64,000 bases of DNA from JBAZHE01 sp041652555 (GCA_041652555.1 JBAZHE010000001.1:62001-126000), one strand, 5' to 3'. Positions 8,381 to 16,730 are shown, numbered from the stretch's first letter. Notes: generated by a model from the letters alone, not told the origin. Made by a program: numbers and translations.

Positions 8381-9364
8381 TTAGATTATTTCCCAGCCGG
8401 TTTCTGTTTTAATAATACTTCCGTTTAATCGGAAGGCGGCGGCTTTTTTGTGGCCGCCGCCACCTAGTTTTTCGGCTAAGAGGGCGACGTTGATTTCGGG
8501 GAGTTTTGATCTTAAGCTTCCACGAACCACTCCTTTTTCTTCCTCTCTTAAAAATAAAGAGCCTTTTATTCCGTCTAAGTTGGTTATAATATCAGAGATA
8601 GCATCAAAGGCGCTATCTTCACCAAATTCTTTCTTTAGCTCAACAACTTCCTCGTAAGTGAAAACTGAGCAAACTAAGTCGTATTTTTCATTGATGTATA
8701 GTTTTTCTAAAGCACGACCGATTATTTTCATAGCAGCGACTGATTTGCCTTCGTTGTTGCGCTTAATAATTTTGGGCATAGCCGCGCCGCGTAATAAAAG
8801 AGCTGAGGAAATTTTTACAGTTTCTTCGTTGACTGAACTGAAAAGCAAATTGCCGGTGTCAGTCATTATTCCGGCCAAAAGGCAATTGGCAGCTTTTTGC
8901 CCGATTTGAATATTATTGACAGTGAAAAAAAGATAAATAATTTCTGCGGCCGAAGAATGTTGGGGCAGGCGGATTTCCAGGTCGGAATAATTATCGGTTG
9001 GCGGGTGATGGTCGAATTCTAAAATAGTCTGATTTGATTTTTTTTGGACGATTTCATCAGCCAAACCGGTGCGCGTCAGAGCGCTACAATCAACTATAAT
9101 AATTAAGTCAAAAGAAAAAAAATTAAATTTTTTTTTAGAGGTTATTTTTTTAAAATTCGGCAGAAAAGAAAAATGTTCCGGTGCTTGGTCGGCACAGAAA
9201 AGGTGGTAATTTTTACCAAGCTTATCTAGTAAGAGTGACAGAGCGCACATTGAAGCTAGCCCGTCGCCGTCCGGCCGGATATGGGTGGCGACTAGGATGT
9301 TTTTCGCACTGCGAATTTTTTCTAGCGCTTGTTGAAATTTTTTAGTTAGGATTTCTTCGTTCAT
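8381..9364 (-). CDS. DHH-family phosphoesterase (NrnA-like)
   Basis: Members of this family hydrolyse nanoRNA, pAp or cyclic dinucleotides with two metal ions. The protein shows ATHIRPDGDGLASM, the D in IIIVDCSA, the hallmark DHHPPTDNY, and the DHHA1 domain ending in RSKLPEINVALLAEKLGGGGHKKAAAF. The substrate cannot be told from sequence. I prefer ATG 9364 (MNEEILTKK). The upstream ATG at 9376 lies inside a dispersed GTCAT...ATGAC repeat that begins at 9371, so it is probably not the native start. Confidence 0.92.
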   Translation of the reverse strand: MNEEILTKKFQQALEKIRSAKNILVATHIRPDGDGLASMCALSLLLDKLGKNYHLFCADQAPEHFSFLPNFKKITSKKKFNFFSFDLIIIVDCSALTRTGLADEIVQKKSNQTILEFDHHPPTDNYSDLEIRLPQHSSAAEIIYLFFTVNNIQIGQKAANCLLAGIMTDTGNLLFSSVNEETVKISSALLLRGAAMPKIIKRNNEGKSVAAMKIIGRALEKLYINEKYDLVCSVFTYEEVVELKKEFGEDSAFDAISDIITNLDGIKGSLFLREEEKGVVRGSLRSKLPEINVALLAEKLGGGGHKKAAAFRLNGSIIKTETGWEII

Positions 9365-9370
9365 TTTTTG

Positions 9371-9442
9371 TGTCATGCTGGCGAAGGCTGGTATCCAGTT
9401 TTACATAAGGACTATGGATCCCGGCCTTCGCCAGGATGACAC
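9371..9442. repeat. Intergenic inverted repeat, family E (GTCATnCCnGCGAAGGC type)
   Basis: TGTCATGCTGGCGAAGGCTG and its imperfect complement ending CTTCGCCAGGATGACA bracket about 20 central bases, forming a hairpin of about 72 bp between the DHH gene and the promoter at 9494. Related copies lie at 44358, 50463, 58155 and 62045, with a half copy at 38346. Confidence 0.9.
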
Positions 9443-9493
9443 CGTAGTTATATATTAAATGAATTATAAAGCATTTTTGGAAATTTGAAACTA

Positions 9494-9522
9494 TTGACAA
9501 AAGATAATTTAATATGTATTAT
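9494..9522 (+). promoter_or_regulatory. Promoter upstream of the gene at 9586
   Basis: TTGACA (9494-9499), 17 bases, TATTAT (9517-9522); an overlapping TATAAT lies at 9520-9525. The leader then holds TTGCCAAA...TTTGGTAA, a small inverted repeat. Confidence 0.7.
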
Positions 9523-9585
9523 AATTATGGTTGCCAAATGAGTGTTTGGTAATTTTTGTTCATTTAATCAACAAGGAGTGAGCAC

Positions 9586-9930
9586 ATGTCTTTTTCTGGA
9601 GCAACTATCTTAGAAGGATCAGCCAATCGTACTGTCAATTTTTTTTATGGGATTCGCGAAGTAAGCGAGGTTGGTAATGGTTTAACGATTAATCAATTCA
9701 AGGTATTAGCAAAAAAGGTATTGCTCAGTAATCATGCGGAAATCAACGTGTTGATTGCAAAAGCTGAAAGAATATTTCCCAAAGAAATGGCTGGTTTCGA
9801 TAATCTTTTATATATTCTTCATTCAGTGAAACGCAATTCGGTTGGTCTGTCCGGTAGCGATTATGAAAGACTTTTAAATAGGTCTTTCCGAAGGGCTGGT
9901 GCCAAACCGCACTTACCATTTTACAATTAA
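9586..9930 (+). CDS. Unknown small protein (114 aa)
   Basis: I do not recognise a family. The gene is well equipped: a consensus promoter, a strong Shine-Dalgarno AAGGAGTGAG seven bases before ATG 9586, and an intrinsic terminator right after the stop. The product is soluble, with predicted helices in the second half (VLIAKAERIFPKEMAGFDNLLYILHSVKRN) and a basic C-terminus (RLLNRSFRRAGAKP). No signal peptide or membrane segment is visible. It forms its own transcription unit between the DHH gene and rbfA-infB, which are on the other strand. Confidence 0.75.
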   Translation: MSFSGATILEGSANRTVNFFYGIREVSEVGNGLTINQFKVLAKKVLLSNHAEINVLIAKAERIFPKEMAGFDNLLYILHSVKRNSVGLSGSDYERLLNRSFRRAGAKPHLPFYN

Positions 9931-9943
9931 TTCTGTCTTATAG

Positions 9944-9972
9944 AGGTCGTCTCTCGTGCGGCGACCTTTTTT
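9944..9972 (+). terminator. Intrinsic terminator of the unit at 9586
   Basis: AGGTCG (9944-9949) pairs with CGACCT (9962-9967), followed by a T-run. Confidence 0.8.
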
Positions 9973-9978
9973 CATGTC

Positions 9979-10010
9979 AAAAAATCACCTTTTTAAAAAA
10001 GGTGATTTTA
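9979..10010 (-). terminator. Terminator of infB-rbfA (bidirectional)
   Basis: AAAATCACCTTTT and AAAAGGTGATTTT form a long perfect stem. T-rich runs lie on both sides, so it can serve the minus-strand rbfA unit. Confidence 0.85.
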
Positions 10011-10391
10011 TTTGTATTCTACTTCTTCCAGTTTGTCTATTTCTTCATCTAGCATGGTTTCTATTTTTTTCATTTCTTCAAAGGCCTTATTCATAACGTT
10101 CACCTTTTTTTCTGTAGAGTCAAAATTCCATAGGAGCTTTGGTACTTTGCGAAAACGCATACGGTTTTTTAGTAACTTGGCGATATCAATAGAAGAAGTG
10201 CGCAGTTTTTCTAAAGCCGAACCAACGATATTGTCTGGTAAAACAGAGATATAAATTTTGGCTGTGGAAAAATTTGGATCACAGTTTACACTGGAAACAG
10301 TAATTAAACCGTCATAAAAATCAACCACTTCTTCTATGGCCAGGGCGATTTCTTTTCGTAGAGTTTCATTTAGGCGATCGATGTTCGGCAT
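10008..10391 (-). CDS. rbfA: Ribosome-binding factor A
   Basis: RbfA is a KH-fold factor that helps 16S rRNA 5'-end maturation and late 30S assembly. The 127-residue product has the family pattern: RLNETLRKEIALAI, LITVSSVNCDPNFSTAKIYISVL, and RKVPKLLWNFDST. The start codon overlaps the infB stop by one base (TAATG), so the two genes are translationally coupled, as in many bacteria. The C-terminus is acidic and helical. Confidence 0.95.
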   Translation of the reverse strand: MPNIDRLNETLRKEIALAIEEVVDFYDGLITVSSVNCDPNFSTAKIYISVLPDNIVGSALEKLRTSSIDIAKLLKNRMRFRKVPKLLWNFDSTEKKVNVMNKAFEEMKKIETMLDEEIDKLEEVEYK

Positions 10392-12379
10392 TATAGTTTT
10401 GTAGTAATTTCTTTTTCTTCGTAAAACTGAACGATATCACCGACTTCAATTATCGGCTTGCCTTCGTATTGAATACCACACTCCTGGTCTTGTTCAACTG
10501 TCGGCACATCCATTTTTCCGGCTTGCACTTTAGTGACACGGCCGATAGCGACAAGATCTTTGTTGCGTAAAACTTCTACTGGACAGTCATTTTTTATTTG
10601 TCCGTCCAGAACTTTGCCACCGACCACTTGGCTTTTATTCTCCGTGCGAAAAATCGCCAAAACTTTCAAGCGTCCGAGGTTGATACGCTCCTTGTTTTGG
10701 GGCATTATTTTTTGCATTTCGTCCTTGACGTATTTGATGAGATCGTAAATAATGGTAAAAGTTTTTGCTTCAACTTTTCTTTCGCGTAACAATGTTTCTA
10801 TTTGCGGTGAAAGCCTGATATTGAAGCCAATTAGTTTAGCATCCGACCCTTCGGCGCGAGTAATGTCGCCCTCGGTGATATTTCCTAAGCCCTTGCTAAC
10901 AATTTTAACCATCACTTCCTCGGTATTTAGTTTCATCAGCGATTCTTCAATGGCTTCAGCCGAACCTAAAACATCACTTTTGATTATCAAATTTAATTTT
11001 TTGGCATTGTCGTTTTCAGCCTCTTCGCGGGCGGCCGAAGCAAGGATTGGGCGGGCGGCTAATTTTTCTAAACCGCCTTTTACTCTTTCGCCTTCGCCGA
11101 CTTCCACGACATCGCCAACGGCTGGTGCTATTTTGATGCCTAAAATTCTCACCGGAGTAGAGGGAGTAGCTTCTTTTATTTCTTCACCTTTATAATTTTT
11201 TAGCGAACGGGCTTTGCCGATTATTTTTCCTTGCAAAATTATTTGGTCGCCGACACGTAAGGTGCCGTTTTGTACTAAGAGAGTAGAAATCGGTCCGGAA
11301 TTTTTATCAACGCGTGACTCAATGATTGTGCCGATGGCATCAGAGTTGGGGTTGGCTTTCATGTTTTTTGCTTCAGCATCAGCGGTTAAGAGGATTAAAT
11401 CTAAAAGTTCGTCAATACCAGTTCCGTTTAAGGCGGAGATTGGTGCACAAACAGCTTTTCCGCCCCAGTCTTCGGGGAGGATATTTAATTTGTTTACCAA
11501 ATCTTGTTTGGCTTTATTTAAGTCGGCAGTGGGGCGGTCAACTTTATTGATGGCGACGATAAATGGTAGTCCGGCGGCTTGGATTATTTTGTAGGCCTCA
11601 ATTGTTTGTGGTTGGACGCCGTCATCGGCGGCTACAACCAAAATTGCCACATCGGCGATTTTGGCGCCGCGTGAGCGCATAGCAGTAAAGGCTTCGTGTC
11701 CGGGGGTGTCAACAAAAGTTATCGGGCGGTTTTTGCGTACGACCTGATAGGCGCCGATATGTTGGGTGATGCCACCGGCTTCTCCAGCCACAACATCGGT
11801 TTTGCGGATAGCATCCAAGAGTTTGGTTTTGCCATGATCTACGTGGCCCATAACGACAATTACCGGAGGACGGATGGATAAATTGCCTTCATTCTCTTGG
11901 TTTAAATTTTCTTCAACCTTTTTGTCATTATGAGTTTCTTTTTCTTCGTCAAGATTTTGTTTTTCGTCTAGTTGGATGTCAAAATTTAAGCTGTCGCCGA
12001 TAATGGCGGCGGTATCAAAATCAATCCTTTCATTGATAGAGGCAAAAACGCCATTTTTCATTAATTCGGCCAAAACTTTATTAATCGGCAAGTTGGCTAA
12101 AGTGGCAAAGTCGCGCACGGCTAAAAGAGAGGGGATTTTTATGATTTTTTTCTCTGGGACCGCATCTTCAATTGCAATAACTTTTTCTTTGTCTATATTT
12201 TGAAAATCAGCTTGTTGAAGTTTGCGCACCAAAAAAGGCCATTCGCGTAAAATTCTCTGTGCCATCACCAAATCAATTTTAATGGCTTTTTGCCCAATAT
12301 CAAACCCCAGCTTCGGGAGTTTTTCCCGCAGGTCGTTTGGGGTGATTTTTAGAATTCTAGCGAGTTCAGTTACATTCAT
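10391..12379 (-). CDS. infB: Translation initiation factor IF-2
   Basis: IF-2 is the GTPase that places fMet-tRNA on the 30S subunit and promotes subunit joining. Residues 1-55 form an IF2_N-like domain and a second copy lies near 82-125. The G domain follows with GHVDHGKT (178-185), VDTPGHEAFT and NKVD, then domains II-IV. At 662 residues it is short because the long charged N-terminal linker of other bacteria is reduced to about 45 residues. It is first in an infB-rbfA operon. The region upstream (12380-12631) holds AT-rich sequence and an isolated TTATCCACA but no gene. Confidence 0.97.
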   Translation of the reverse strand: MNVTELARILKITPNDLREKLPKLGFDIGQKAIKIDLVMAQRILREWPFLVRKLQQADFQNIDKEKVIAIEDAVPEKKIIKIPSLLAVRDFATLANLPINKVLAELMKNGVFASINERIDFDTAAIIGDSLNFDIQLDEKQNLDEEKETHNDKKVEENLNQENEGNLSIRPPVIVVMGHVDHGKTKLLDAIRKTDVVAGEAGGITQHIGAYQVVRKNRPITFVDTPGHEAFTAMRSRGAKIADVAILVVAADDGVQPQTIEAYKIIQAAGLPFIVAINKVDRPTADLNKAKQDLVNKLNILPEDWGGKAVCAPISALNGTGIDELLDLILLTADAEAKNMKANPNSDAIGTIIESRVDKNSGPISTLLVQNGTLRVGDQIILQGKIIGKARSLKNYKGEEIKEATPSTPVRILGIKIAPAVGDVVEVGEGERVKGGLEKLAARPILASAAREEAENDNAKKLNLIIKSDVLGSAEAIEESLMKLNTEEVMVKIVSKGLGNITEGDITRAEGSDAKLIGFNIRLSPQIETLLRERKVEAKTFTIIYDLIKYVKDEMQKIMPQNKERINLGRLKVLAIFRTENKSQVVGGKVLDGQIKNDCPVEVLRNKDLVAIGRVTKVQAGKMDVPTVEQDQECGIQYEGKPIIEVGDIVQFYEEKEITTKL

Positions 12380-12631
12380 AGTTTTTGTATAAAATAAAAA
12401 TCCCTTTTAAGAATTGTTTTAATCTTACCGCTTTTTTTTTATTAAGTCAAATAATGCTAAGGATTTCGTACACTTCTTTTTTATCCACAGTTGCGGGGAG
12501 CTTGAAAATTTATTATAATATAATTTTGAAAGTAATTTACTAATTTATAAGTTTGGAGGTAATTATAAATTTTTATTTTTTATTTTGCGGAAATAGTAAA
12601 TCGTTATTTATTTTCAAACAGTAAACAATTT

Positions 12632-13969
12632 ATGCATCAAAGGGGGAGAAAGTTAGTGCCTGGATTTTTATTTTTAGGCATTTTTTTGTTGACAAATTTA
12701 TTTTACGGCGGTTTTGAAGTCAATGAGGCCAAGGCTGGTTTAGCTAATCATGTGGTTATAAACGAGGTTAGTATTGACGGCGTGATCGGAACGGGTGGAT
12801 CAGAAGACGATTGGGTGGAGTTGTATAATCCGACCGACGAGTCGGTTGATCTTAGTGGTTGGTCAATACAAAAAACCGCCGGCAGTGGTTCCTCGGCTTC
12901 TAAAGTGGCTTTAAGCGGAGTTATTCCGGCCAATAATTATTTTTTGATTGTCCGTAATGGTGCCTCTACGGTAGCGTCTTTGCGTTCTATTGCCAATATT
13001 TTAGTAAGTAGCTCATTTTCTTTGTCAGCTGGAAATATTATTTATTTAGTGAATGATAATGAAAAAATTTCTAGCACCACCAATCCCTATCTTGATGAAA
13101 ATATAGTGGATTTTGTCGGTTTCGGCGTAGCTTCTTTTTTTGAAGGAAATTTAGCCGCTCCGGCCATTCCTGAAGCTCAAAGTATAGCGAGAATTCCGGC
13201 CGGCGAGGATACGGATGAAAATTCCGTTGATTTTCAAATACAGAACATTCCTACGCCGACTAACTCTTCTTTAAGTAATGACAATAGTGATATCGGCGGC
13301 ACAGTGCTTTTAACTGTTGCCTTAGAGTCTGACCCTGTGCGAAACATTAGTACTGCCGGTGCGGAAATATTTTTTCAAGTAAACTCTATTGGTAATGCTT
13401 TGGTTTATTATGGGCTGGATGAATCCTATGGGAATTCTACTGGCTTGGAATTGGTTTCTGCTAATACTGTTGAAACCATTGCTATAGATGGCTTGACTTG
13501 CGACACAAGCTATTTTTATGCGGTTCGCGCAGAAAATTTAGACAGCACTGAAAATGATCAAACTGAAAATTCTACTTTTACTACTTTGCCTTGCGGTATT
13601 GTTATTGATTCTTTAGTTATGACTAAAACTTCAGCCAAAGCAGATGACCAGTACGGTGACGGTTGGCAATGGGAATTTAATATAACTATTTGGGATATGC
13701 TAGAAACTTCTTTGAAGATGAAATTTGATCAATGGACCGGCGCTGGGAGTTTAGCCGCTGGAAATAATATGCAATATTCGGTTGATGAAGGGGAGAACTG
13801 GGTGAGTATAGAAGATGATGGAGTTTATCCGGAGGTCGGCGCTGATATAGAAAATATTGATATGAGCACTACTGACGGTCGGCAAGTGAAAATTTTGGTT
13901 AGAATGAAAGTTCCCTTTGGCACTTCAGCCGGATATTATGACTCTAGTTATGGGATATTAACAGAATAG
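12632..13969 (+). CDS. Exported surface protein with lamin-tail domain and Fn3-like region
   Basis: The N-terminus has a basic stretch and a hydrophobic segment (FLFLGIFLLTNLFYGGF), read as a signal peptide ending near AKAG. Residues about 38-160 match the lamin-tail (LTD) pattern: VVINEVSIDG, DDWVELYNPTDESVDLSGWSI, IPANNYFLIVRNG, DFVGFG. A fibronectin-like beta domain follows (ISTAGAEIFFQVNS...GLTCDTSYFYAVRAEN, about 225-320). The final about 120 residues are unassigned. LTD proteins of this kind are common on CPR surfaces; the ligand is unknown. The next gene starts one base after the stop. Confidence 0.85.
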   Translation: MHQRGRKLVPGFLFLGIFLLTNLFYGGFEVNEAKAGLANHVVINEVSIDGVIGTGGSEDDWVELYNPTDESVDLSGWSIQKTAGSGSSASKVALSGVIPANNYFLIVRNGASTVASLRSIANILVSSSFSLSAGNIIYLVNDNEKISSTTNPYLDENIVDFVGFGVASFFEGNLAAPAIPEAQSIARIPAGEDTDENSVDFQIQNIPTPTNSSLSNDNSDIGGTVLLTVALESDPVRNISTAGAEIFFQVNSIGNALVYYGLDESYGNSTGLELVSANTVETIAIDGLTCDTSYFYAVRAENLDSTENDQTENSTFTTLPCGIVIDSLVMTKTSAKADDQYGDGWQWEFNITIWDMLETSLKMKFDQWTGAGSLAAGNNMQYSVDEGENWVSIEDDGVYPEVGADIENIDMSTTDGRQVKILVRMKVPFGTSAGYYDSSYGILTE

Positions 13970-13970
13970 T

Positions 13971-14246
13971 ATGGCCAGATTTTTAATTATTTTATTTATA
14001 ATATTTCTTTTTCCTGTGCAGATTCGGGCGTCAGAGATTACCGGAAGAATAAGCACAAATCCGAAAAAAAGTGATTTTGTCAGTTCCAATTTTAATAATG
14101 CTGGGAATGAGAGTGGTACAAAAGAAGTTAAGGGAATAAAAATAACAAACGAAGCAAAAAGGAATATTTGGCAAAATATTTATTCTCTCCTTGTAAGGTT
14201 TGTGAAGTTTATTATAGGTATTGTTGCTTTGCCTTGGCGGATTTGA
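13971..14246 (+). CDS. Small exported or membrane protein (91 aa)
   Basis: The product has an N-terminal hydrophobic segment (FLIILFIIFLFPVQIRAS) with a plausible signal cleavage after RAS. A polar Asn/Ser/Lys middle follows, then a C-terminal hydrophobic stretch (LLVRFVKFIIGIVALPW). I do not recognise a family. It begins one base after the LTD-protein stop and ends before a terminator, so the two form one unit. It could help anchor or export its neighbour; this is inference from position only. Confidence 0.7.
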   Translation: MARFLIILFIIFLFPVQIRASEITGRISTNPKKSDFVSSNFNNAGNESGTKEVKGIKITNEAKRNIWQNIYSLLVRFVKFIIGIVALPWRI

Positions 14247-14264
14247 TAGAAAAGAGTTTAATAA

Positions 14265-14296
14265 AAAAAGAGAATGGTTTAATCCGTTCTCTTTTT
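14265..14296. terminator. Bidirectional terminator between the LTD unit and rnhB
   Basis: AAAAAGAGAATGG and CCGTTCTCTTTTT pair with a 6-nt loop. It is suitably placed for both the plus-strand LTD unit and minus-strand rnhB. Confidence 0.85.
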
Positions 14297-14301
14297 GTAA
14301 T

Positions 14302-14940
14302 TTAAAAATATTTTAGTAATATTGTTACTGGTTTAAAAGTCTTTCGGTGAATTTCGCAGGGGCCGAATTGTTTTAAGGCTTCCATGTGAAATTTTGTTCC
14401 ATAGCCGGCGTGTTTAGCGAAACCGTATTGCGGATATTTTTTGTCGTATTCATCCATAAGGCGGTCGCGCGTTACCTTGGCAACAATAGAAGCGGCGGCA
14501 ATAGAAAAAATCAGCGCGTCGCCATTAATGATCGCTTCTTGGCGTAAGCTTAAATTTGGTATAGGGAATTTTCCATCCACCAAAAGAATATCCGGTTTGG
14601 ATTTTAAATTTCCCAAAGCCATTTTCATCGCCAAAAATGTCGCTTGTAAAATATTTATCCGATCAATGGTTTGATGATTAACAACGCCAACACCAATTTC
14701 AAAAAAATTTTCTTTAATAATATCAAAAAGTTCTTCGCGTTTTTTGGCGGATATTTTCTTGGAATCGTTAATACCTTTTAATTTTTCTAATTTGACAGAA
14801 TCAAGAAGTATTTCCGGATTCAAAACTGCCACTGCCGCCACAACCGGCCCAGCCAAAGGTCCACGCCCAGCCTCATCTAGTCCAGCTACTAATTTAAAAC
14901 CCTGCATAAAAAGTGAATTTTCTTTATTGATTTCTAGCAT
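14302..14940 (-). CDS. rnhB: Ribonuclease HII
   Basis: RNase HII cuts RNA in RNA-DNA hybrids and removes single ribonucleotides from DNA. The 212-residue product shows VAGLDEAGRGPLAGPVVAA (catalytic Asp and Glu), GINDSKKISAKKREELF, the Asp in DILLVDGKF, and SIAAASIVAKVTRDRLM. The C-terminal GYGTKFHMEALKQFGPCEIHRKTF is typical. The recombinase gene upstream ends 9 bases before its start, so rnhB may be read from the same transcript. Its position marks the conserved-chromosome border of the island. Confidence 0.96.
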   Translation of the reverse strand: MLEINKENSLFMQGFKLVAGLDEAGRGPLAGPVVAAVAVLNPEILLDSVKLEKLKGINDSKKISAKKREELFDIIKENFFEIGVGVVNHQTIDRINILQATFLAMKMALGNLKSKPDILLVDGKFPIPNLSLRQEAIINGDALIFSIAAASIVAKVTRDRLMDEYDKKYPQYGFAKHAGYGTKFHMEALKQFGPCEIHRKTFKPVTILLKYF

Positions 14941-14949
14941 AAGCGAATT

Positions 14950-15801
14950 TTACAATAAGTCTTTAATTTTATCAAATTGCGTGACAGCGACTTTAGTATA
15001 AATTTGGGTTGTTTCCAGGCGTTCGTGTCCGAGTAAGGATTGGATATAGCGAATATCTAGACCACTTTCCAAGAGGTGAGTGGCGAAGCTATGTCGGAAA
15101 GAATGAGGGGAGACCGGTTTATTTAAGCCGGCTTTTTTTGTATTTTGACTGACAATCGCTTGGATTGTTCGTGTTGTTAGACTGCCTCCGCGCATTGATT
15201 CAAAAACATATTCCAGCGGTTTGAATTCAGCTAAATATTTTTCAATATTTCTTAAAACAACCTTAGAAATAATTGTAACTCTATCCTTGGCACCTTTTGC
15301 GCCCTTGAGGTGAATAATCTTGCGATTAAAATTGATGTCATTAATTTTCAAGGAAACAACTTCACTGACGCGCAGGCCAGAACAGTAGAGTATTTGAATG
15401 ATTAGTTTGTGCTTAATATTGTTGCAGGCATTAATAATATATAAAATTTCTTTTTTAGAAAGCACGACTGGTAGTTTTTTGTCTTTTTTGGCACGTGGGA
15501 GGTTGAAGAAAAATTTACGATAAAGGATTTTTTCAAAATAAAATTTCAAAGCACTATAAGCGGTGTTTAAGGTGGAAGAAGAAAGTCCTTTGTCGCATAA
15601 AGATTCCAAATAATTTCGAATATGCCCATTTGTGATTTCTTTGGGGTTTTTACTTGCAAAATTCAATATTTCAGTGATATAATGCAGATAGGATTTGATA
15701 GTTTTTTGGCTAAATTTACGCAACTTCATTTCTTGTTTTAGCCCAAAAATCGGATCTTTGCTTAAATATTGATAGTTTTCTTGTAAAAAGTTTCCATTCA
15801 T
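14950..15801 (-). CDS. Tyrosine recombinase (XerC/D-like), candidate integron integrase
   Basis: The 283-residue protein has an N-terminal SAM-like core-binding domain (about 15-105) and the catalytic domain. Arg144 (SGLRVSEV), Lys169/172 in KGAKGAKDR, His233 and Arg236 (SPHSFRHSFATHLL), His259 (LLGHERLETTQIYT) and Tyr268 form a full active set. It is divergent from the cassette array and starts about 850 bases from its first boundary, with higBA between. No extra segment of the kind that marks IntI is seen between the Lys motif and HSFRH, so by family it reads as Xer-like. Its adjacency to attC-like sites supports an integrase role; this is inference. Confidence 0.9.
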   Translation of the reverse strand: MNGNFLQENYQYLSKDPIFGLKQEMKLRKFSQKTIKSYLHYITEILNFASKNPKEITNGHIRNYLESLCDKGLSSSTLNTAYSALKFYFEKILYRKFFFNLPRAKKDKKLPVVLSKKEILYIINACNNIKHKLIIQILYCSGLRVSEVVSLKINDINFNRKIIHLKGAKGAKDRVTIISKVVLRNIEKYLAEFKPLEYVFESMRGGSLTTRTIQAIVSQNTKKAGLNKPVSPHSFRHSFATHLLESGLDIRYIQSLLGHERLETTQIYTKVAVTQFDKIKDLL

Positions 15802-15854
15802 ATCTTTATTATGATTAGAAAATTATATTAATATTTTAACTAATTTAAAATAAA
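15767..15854. repeat. 88-bp direct repeat, copy 1 (overlaps recombinase 5' end)
   Basis: This segment includes the first 11-12 codons of the recombinase and its upstream region. It recurs at 16540-16627 in the same orientation with equal length and roughly 80% identity (shared blocks TTTCCATTCATA, TATGATTAGAA, TTTTAACTAATTT). The two copies bracket higBA. Confidence 0.9.
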
Positions 15855-15900
15855 GCGACAATCATTTTGTATCAAGATTTGTATGGTCTCTCCGTGTCTC

Positions 15901-15929
15901 TTGACAGTAGTATCGTGATACGATATTAT
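15901..15929 (+). promoter_or_regulatory. higBA promoter with overlapping operator
   Basis: TTGACA (15901-15906), 17 bases, TATTAT (15924-15929). The palindrome GTATCGTGATAC (15910-15921), also readable as TATCGT-GAT-ACGATA, fills the spacer up to the -10. That is the expected place for autorepression by the HigA antitoxin. Confidence 0.75.
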
Positions 15930-15940
15930 AATTGTAGGTT

Positions 15941-16222
15941 ATGATAAAAAGTTTTAAATCCAAAGAGGCGGAGAAGATTTTTAACCGAGGATATTCTTTA
16001 AAACTTCCGTCCGATATTCAAAGAACGGCCCTACGCAAATTATCAATGATTCAAGCGGCTATCGCTATTAATGATTTACGGATACCGCCAGCTAACCATT
16101 TAGAGCTATTAAAAGGCGATAAGTGTGGTCGGTACAGCATTAGAATTAATGATCAATGGAGAATTTGCTTTGTTTGGCAATCGGGGGATGCCTATGAAGT
16201 TGAAATAGAAGATTATCATTAA
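15941..16222 (+). CDS. higB: HigB-family toxin (RelE superfamily mRNA interferase)
   Basis: HigB toxins cut mRNA on the ribosome. The 93-residue product has the family pattern: IKSFKSKEAEKIFNRG, LPSDIQRTALRKLSMIQAA, LRIPPANHLELLKGDKCGRYSIRINDQWRICFVW and a C-terminal VEIEDYH with the expected His. The antitoxin gene follows after 14 bases, in the toxin-first order typical of hig loci. It has its own strong promoter, unlike the cassettes downstream. Toxin-antitoxin pairs often stabilise integron arrays. Confidence 0.95.
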   Translation: MIKSFKSKEAEKIFNRGYSLKLPSDIQRTALRKLSMIQAAIAINDLRIPPANHLELLKGDKCGRYSIRINDQWRICFVWQSGDAYEVEIEDYH

Positions 16223-16236
16223 AAAATTACAACAAT

Positions 16237-16539
16237 ATGATAAAGAAAATACAGCCAATTCATCCAGGTGAAATTTTGCAAGAGGAGTTTTTACTACCTT
16301 TTAAGCTTAGCCAGTATCGCCTGGCTAAGGATATTGCCGTGGCTCCAATCAGAATTAGTGAAATAATCCGCGGTTCGCGTGCCATCAGTGCTGATACTGC
16401 GTTGCGTTTGGGAAAATACTTTAATGTTTCGCCGGAATTTTGGCTAAATTTGCAGTCGCACTATGAGCTAGCTGTGGAAAGTGAGGAGTTAAGTGGAGTT
16501 CTAAAAAATAAAGTTAAGGTTTTTGAATTCGCTGTTTAG
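16237..16539 (+). CDS. higA: HigA-family antitoxin
   Basis: The 100-residue product starts with the HigA signature IQPIHPGEILQEEFLLPFKLSQYRLAKDI. It continues with a helix-turn-helix (IRISEIIRGSRAISADTALRLGKYFNVSPEFWLNLQ). It should neutralise HigB and repress the promoter at 15901 through the palindrome there. It ends one base before copy 2 of the 88-bp direct repeat, so the module fits exactly between the repeats. Confidence 0.95.
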   Translation: MIKKIQPIHPGEILQEEFLLPFKLSQYRLAKDIAVAPIRISEIIRGSRAISADTALRLGKYFNVSPEFWLNLQSHYELAVESEELSGVLKNKVKVFEFAV

Positions 16540-16627
16540 TATTGATGGTTTATTGTAAAAAAATTTCCATTCATACTCCAGTATGATTAGAAGTTTGTAT
16601 AATAATTTTAACTAATTTTAAAATAAA
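16540..16627. repeat. 88-bp direct repeat, copy 2
   Basis: Second copy of the recombinase 5' region (see 15767). It begins at the last base of the higA stop region and ends 25 bases before the first cassette boundary. It may be the original recombinase-proximal sequence, displaced when higBA arrived. Confidence 0.9.
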
Positions 16628-16659
16628 TAACAACAACTTCGCATATACCTTGTTCTACG
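16628..16659 (+). other. attI-like site or attC right half at the array head
   Basis: CAACTTCGCATATACCTT precedes the core GTTCTACG (16652-16659), where the first cassette begins. The left part resembles the right half of attC2 (CAACTTCGCATGTGCCG before its core). No matching left half is visible upstream, so it is either an attI or a recombined attC remnant. Confidence 0.6.
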
Positions 16660-16730
16660 AAATAAATTTTTTATCTAGTCGGTAATTTTAAGCTTAGTGA
16701 TTTGAATGGTGACAGAAATTTTAATTTTTT

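Noticed and set aside
9365..9376. Upstream ATG of the DHH phosphoesterase
   Set aside because: The ATG belongs to the GTCAT arm of a dispersed repeat; ATG 9364 starts the conserved part.
12481..12489. TTATCCACA, a perfect DnaA box in the infB upstream gap
   Set aside because: Only a single box was found, with no cluster and no dnaA or dnaN nearby, so no replication origin is claimed.
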